From an uncultured Alphaproteobacteria bacterium (GTDB lineage Bacteria > Pseudomonadota > Alphaproteobacteria > Micropepsales > Micropepsaceae): 44,080 nt of DNA. The stretch is from positions 9,835-53,914 of the forward strand of contig CADECX010000018.1 in NCBI GenBank assembly GCA_902825865.1, read 5' to 3'. Position 1 is the first letter of the stretch, and every line of letters starts with the position of its first letter. The position numbers were made by a program, and so were the translations under genes. Under the pieces are notes generated by a model. That model saw nothing but the letters and a program-made list of their open reading frames with translations. It had not been told where the DNA came from and made no database searches. This document shows, one piece after another, positions 42,102 through 44,080 of this stretch.

Positions 42102-42713
42102 ATGAAAATAGTCGCGATGTGCGGCTTTCTGGCCTTGGGCATGACAGGCCTGTGCTGGGCGCAAAGTTCTTCGTCCGGGAGCATGGAGGCGGGAAATTTG
42201 CCGGGCGGCTTTTATGTTCGTCCGTCCTGCGTCAAGCCGGATAAGTCGGTGATCGGCAAGCAGCCGGTCTCCACCGACCGGGAAGAGGTCTTGGCCTATA
42301 ATTCCCGGATCAGGCGCTTCAACAAGGAGAGCGCGGCCTTCAATGACTGCATCAAGGCATATGCGGAAAAGTCCGATCTCGACGTCGAGCGAATTCTAAG
42401 CGTGGTGAATGGGGCGGTGGCCGAGGTTCAGGGCAATGCCCCGCCGCCGGCGCCCATGGCGGCCGGCAACATGCCGGCCGATTTCTATCCCGCCAGCCCT
42501 TGCGTGAAGCCCAATCGGGACGCTTTGGGCGCTGAGCCGCCGGCGCAAGACATCAAGGCCATGGCGACTTACAATCTGCGGGTAAAGTCCTTTAACGATC
42601 AGGCGAAGAATTTCACCGATTGTCTGAAGGCCTATCAGGACAAGGCAAAGCGGTACATAGAACAGATCCGCGCCGCGACGCGCGACGCCGCGGGGGATGC
42701 AGGCGCGCCTTAG
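42102..42713 (+). CDS. Exported protein with two tandem cysteine-containing repeats, function unknown
   Basis: A 203-aa protein with a Sec signal peptide (MKIVAMCGFLALGMTGLCWA). The mature part is an internal duplication: repeat 1 (residues ~30-90) and repeat 2 (~123-188) share AGN-P--FY---CVKP at the start, YN-R---FN in the middle and F-DC-KAY at the end. Each repeat has one Cys pair, probably a disulfide in the periplasm. I know no named family. It is preceded by a GGGAGGGC ribosome-binding site and is divergent from the ArsR gene. Confidence 0.75.
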   Translation: MKIVAMCGFLALGMTGLCWAQSSSSGSMEAGNLPGGFYVRPSCVKPDKSVIGKQPVSTDREEVLAYNSRIRRFNKESAAFNDCIKAYAEKSDLDVERILSVVNGAVAEVQGNAPPPAPMAAGNMPADFYPASPCVKPNRDALGAEPPAQDIKAMATYNLRVKSFNDQAKNFTDCLKAYQDKAKRYIEQIRAATRDAAGDAGAP

Positions 42714-42716
42714 GCG

Positions 42717-42851
42717 TTACATGCCGAGCTGCGCGAGCAACGACTCGATCAACCAGGCGGCGCAGATACCCGACGCCAGATACAACAGGAGCGGGTTCGA
42801 GGAATGCTCCTCCTTCTGCGGCGCAGGCTGGGAGAAATTCATTCGATGCAT
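42717..42851 (-). CDS. 44-aa single-helix membrane protein
   Basis: From ATG 42851 behind a GAGG ribosome-binding site: a polar, acidic start (MHRMNFSQPAPQKEEHSSN) and one hydrophobic helix 'LLLYLASGICAAWLIESLLA', then a stop at 42717. The hydrophobic C-terminus and good initiation context support coding. It is convergent with the repeat protein gene, 3 bp away. The frame could extend upstream, but that part is not protein-like. Confidence 0.5.
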   Translation of the reverse strand: MHRMNFSQPAPQKEEHSSNPLLLYLASGICAAWLIESLLAQLGM

Positions 42852-43094
42852 GACGTCCTCAAAACATTGCCAGTGCAAAGCCAGTATAAAGGATCTTCCC
42901 CCTTCCAATCCGTGAAGAAATGCCTGCGGTTTTGAAAGGTCAAAATCGCATTTGCGGAAAAGTTTATCGATTAAATTTGTGCGGGCTGGGAAATTGGTGT
43001 GGTCGTCTGAGCGACGTGGTATATTATTCATTTCGCCGCGTAATTTCGACTCCGGATGCGCGCTATGTACTTCAAGCTCCGGCCAACTTTCGCT

Positions 43095-43988
43095 CTAGGC
43101 ATTCAATTCAGCGATAACACCCTTGGCGCGATTCGCAAAATAATCGTTGTTGTATCGGAATGAGCCGATGAAATGTAGAAAGGAACTGCCCGACCGGGTT
43201 TCAGGGCCAAAATTGGCATACTTTGGGTACGGGAGCACGATGGCGTTCGCCGAATTGGCAATCGCAAAATTCGAAGCGGATTGTTCTGTACCCCACTCTT
43301 TCCACCGTTCCCCCAGCAATTTCTCTCCCTCAATATGAAATGTCTCAATTTCCTTTCTGGAAATGCCACCACGCGCGAACCCGCAGAAACCGGACGAAGC
43401 TTGGACATATTTGAGATTTACGGCCCCGGGGTATTCATCAAACCTTCGTTCGGCGACGACGCCCACATAATTACTTTTGTCGGCGCGTGAGACGGGAACA
43501 ATGGAAAGCATCGGTTCGATAGGTCTGCCTTTGTTGCCCAGCGTGAACGAAATGTTATTCTCAACGCAGCGAATTACCTCGTCGATATCGTGACCGAAAG
43601 TGAGGGTGTCGGCGTCAATCTGGATTGCATACTCTTCGCGAGAATGATCAAGCACATAAAGAACTCGTTCCCAGGTTCCTCCGCGCTGGCAAGGGCCTGT
43701 TTTAATGTCCTCTAGGATGGCGAAACGAATTCCCGGAAGGTGCCGCTCCAATGTCTGACGAACGGAAACTGGCATATCGCGGTCCACAATCGCGATTATC
43801 TTGCCGCGCTTGATACGCAAATAGAACGATTTCATCGCCAAGATGTACATTTGGGCGTCGGAATTTGAGACCATGCTGATCATCGTCCAGGGTGCATCAA
43901 CCACTGGCATGGGGGGTGTATCTAAGATGCCGGCCGTCAACCTGTAAAATCGCTCTTTGGCCCAGCGACTTTTCAACCGAAATAACAT
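43095..43988 (-). CDS. GT-A-fold glycosyltransferase-like protein
   Basis: A 297-aa protein. 'TMISMVSNSDAQMYILAMKS' opens a nucleotide-sugar-binding fold, 'IIAIVDRDMPVSVRQTLERH' is its second strand, and 'EEYAIQIDADTLTFG' gives a DXD metal site (D125, D127) as in GT-A transferases. There is no membrane helix. The donor and acceptor are unknown. The DNA is visibly poorer in GC than the neighbouring genes and the gene has no close partners in the window, which suggests acquisition by transfer, possibly at the edge of a surface-polysaccharide region outside. Confidence 0.65.
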   Translation of the reverse strand: MLFRLKSRWAKERFYRLTAGILDTPPMPVVDAPWTMISMVSNSDAQMYILAMKSFYLRIKRGKIIAIVDRDMPVSVRQTLERHLPGIRFAILEDIKTGPCQRGGTWERVLYVLDHSREEYAIQIDADTLTFGHDIDEVIRCVENNISFTLGNKGRPIEPMLSIVPVSRADKSNYVGVVAERRFDEYPGAVNLKYVQASSGFCGFARGGISRKEIETFHIEGEKLLGERWKEWGTEQSASNFAIANSANAIVLPYPKYANFGPETRSGSSFLHFIGSFRYNNDYFANRAKGVIAELNA

Positions 43989-44080
43989 GGCGGTGCCCCC
44001 CTGCCTTTGGCGTGTTTTACCTAGGTGTTGACCTGCCCGGCTCTTTTTGTACCAAGCGAATTGATAGAAATTGGCTTGGA

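Overview
The window looks like a chromosome segment of a GC-rich alphaproteobacterium. The main evidence is the conserved order rnd, kdsD, lptC, lptA, lptB, rpoN, ptsN, plus a DUF1150 gene paired with a small heat-shock gene, queG next to a glutathione transferase gene, a fused pabB-pabC gene, and a heat-shock promoter of the alphaproteobacterial type. I cannot place the genus; a soil lineage near Rhizomicrobium/Micropepsales is only a guess.

Layout. Positions 1-5250 are mostly housekeeping: the end of a TPR protein, queG, gst, mtgA, uppP, an NDUFA9-like epimerase and tRNA-Leu(CAG) with a good promoter. Positions 5290-8847 hold a dienelactone hydrolase and a translationally coupled DUF3500/HupE-UreJ pair. 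This stretch ends at a second, diverged copy of the tRNA-Leu 3' end, so it may be an old island. Positions 9085-21819 form an accessory catabolic region: three tandem FMN alpha-hydroxy-acid oxidase homologues (the first with key active-site residues replaced), a GH5-like hydrolase, a PQQ dehydrogenase, a dimethylformamidase-like protein, an exported galactonate-dehydratase-like enzyme and an RraA-like aldolase. Most carry twin-arginine-type leaders, which suggests periplasmic oxidation of sugar-acid or hydroxy-acid compounds. A rearranged block lies in the middle (15979-17316): two outward-facing Rrf2 regulators, both cut at the same helix-turn-helix codons, flank the joined halves of two ABC permease genes.

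Positions 22141-28949 carry an MFS exporter, a cardiolipin synthase, a small EEP-family phosphodiesterase, glycerate kinase, a SUMF1-like protein without the expected cysteines, a TonB-like protein and RNase D. Positions 29152-34345 are the LPS-transport/sigma-54/PTS-Ntr operon. It lies behind a near-consensus -24/-12 promoter and a 14-bp palindrome, and it lacks hpf between rpoN and ptsN. Positions 34351-37556 hold a cyclophilin, DUF1150 with a frameshifted hsp20 under a sigma-32-type promoter, and pabBC. Positions 37553-41002 hold a GMC oxidoreductase with a small partner and two SDR enzymes. The right end (41159-43988) has small exported or membrane proteins, an ArsR regulator and an orphan GT-A glycosyltransferase-like gene in lower-GC DNA.

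The most unusual items are the Rrf2/permease composite, the tandem oxidases with a probable pseudoenzyme, the candidate sigma-54 promoter ahead of the operon that encodes sigma-54, the duplicated tRNA end, and the broken hsp20 behind an intact heat-shock promoter. All calls come from reading the sequence; no database search was run.
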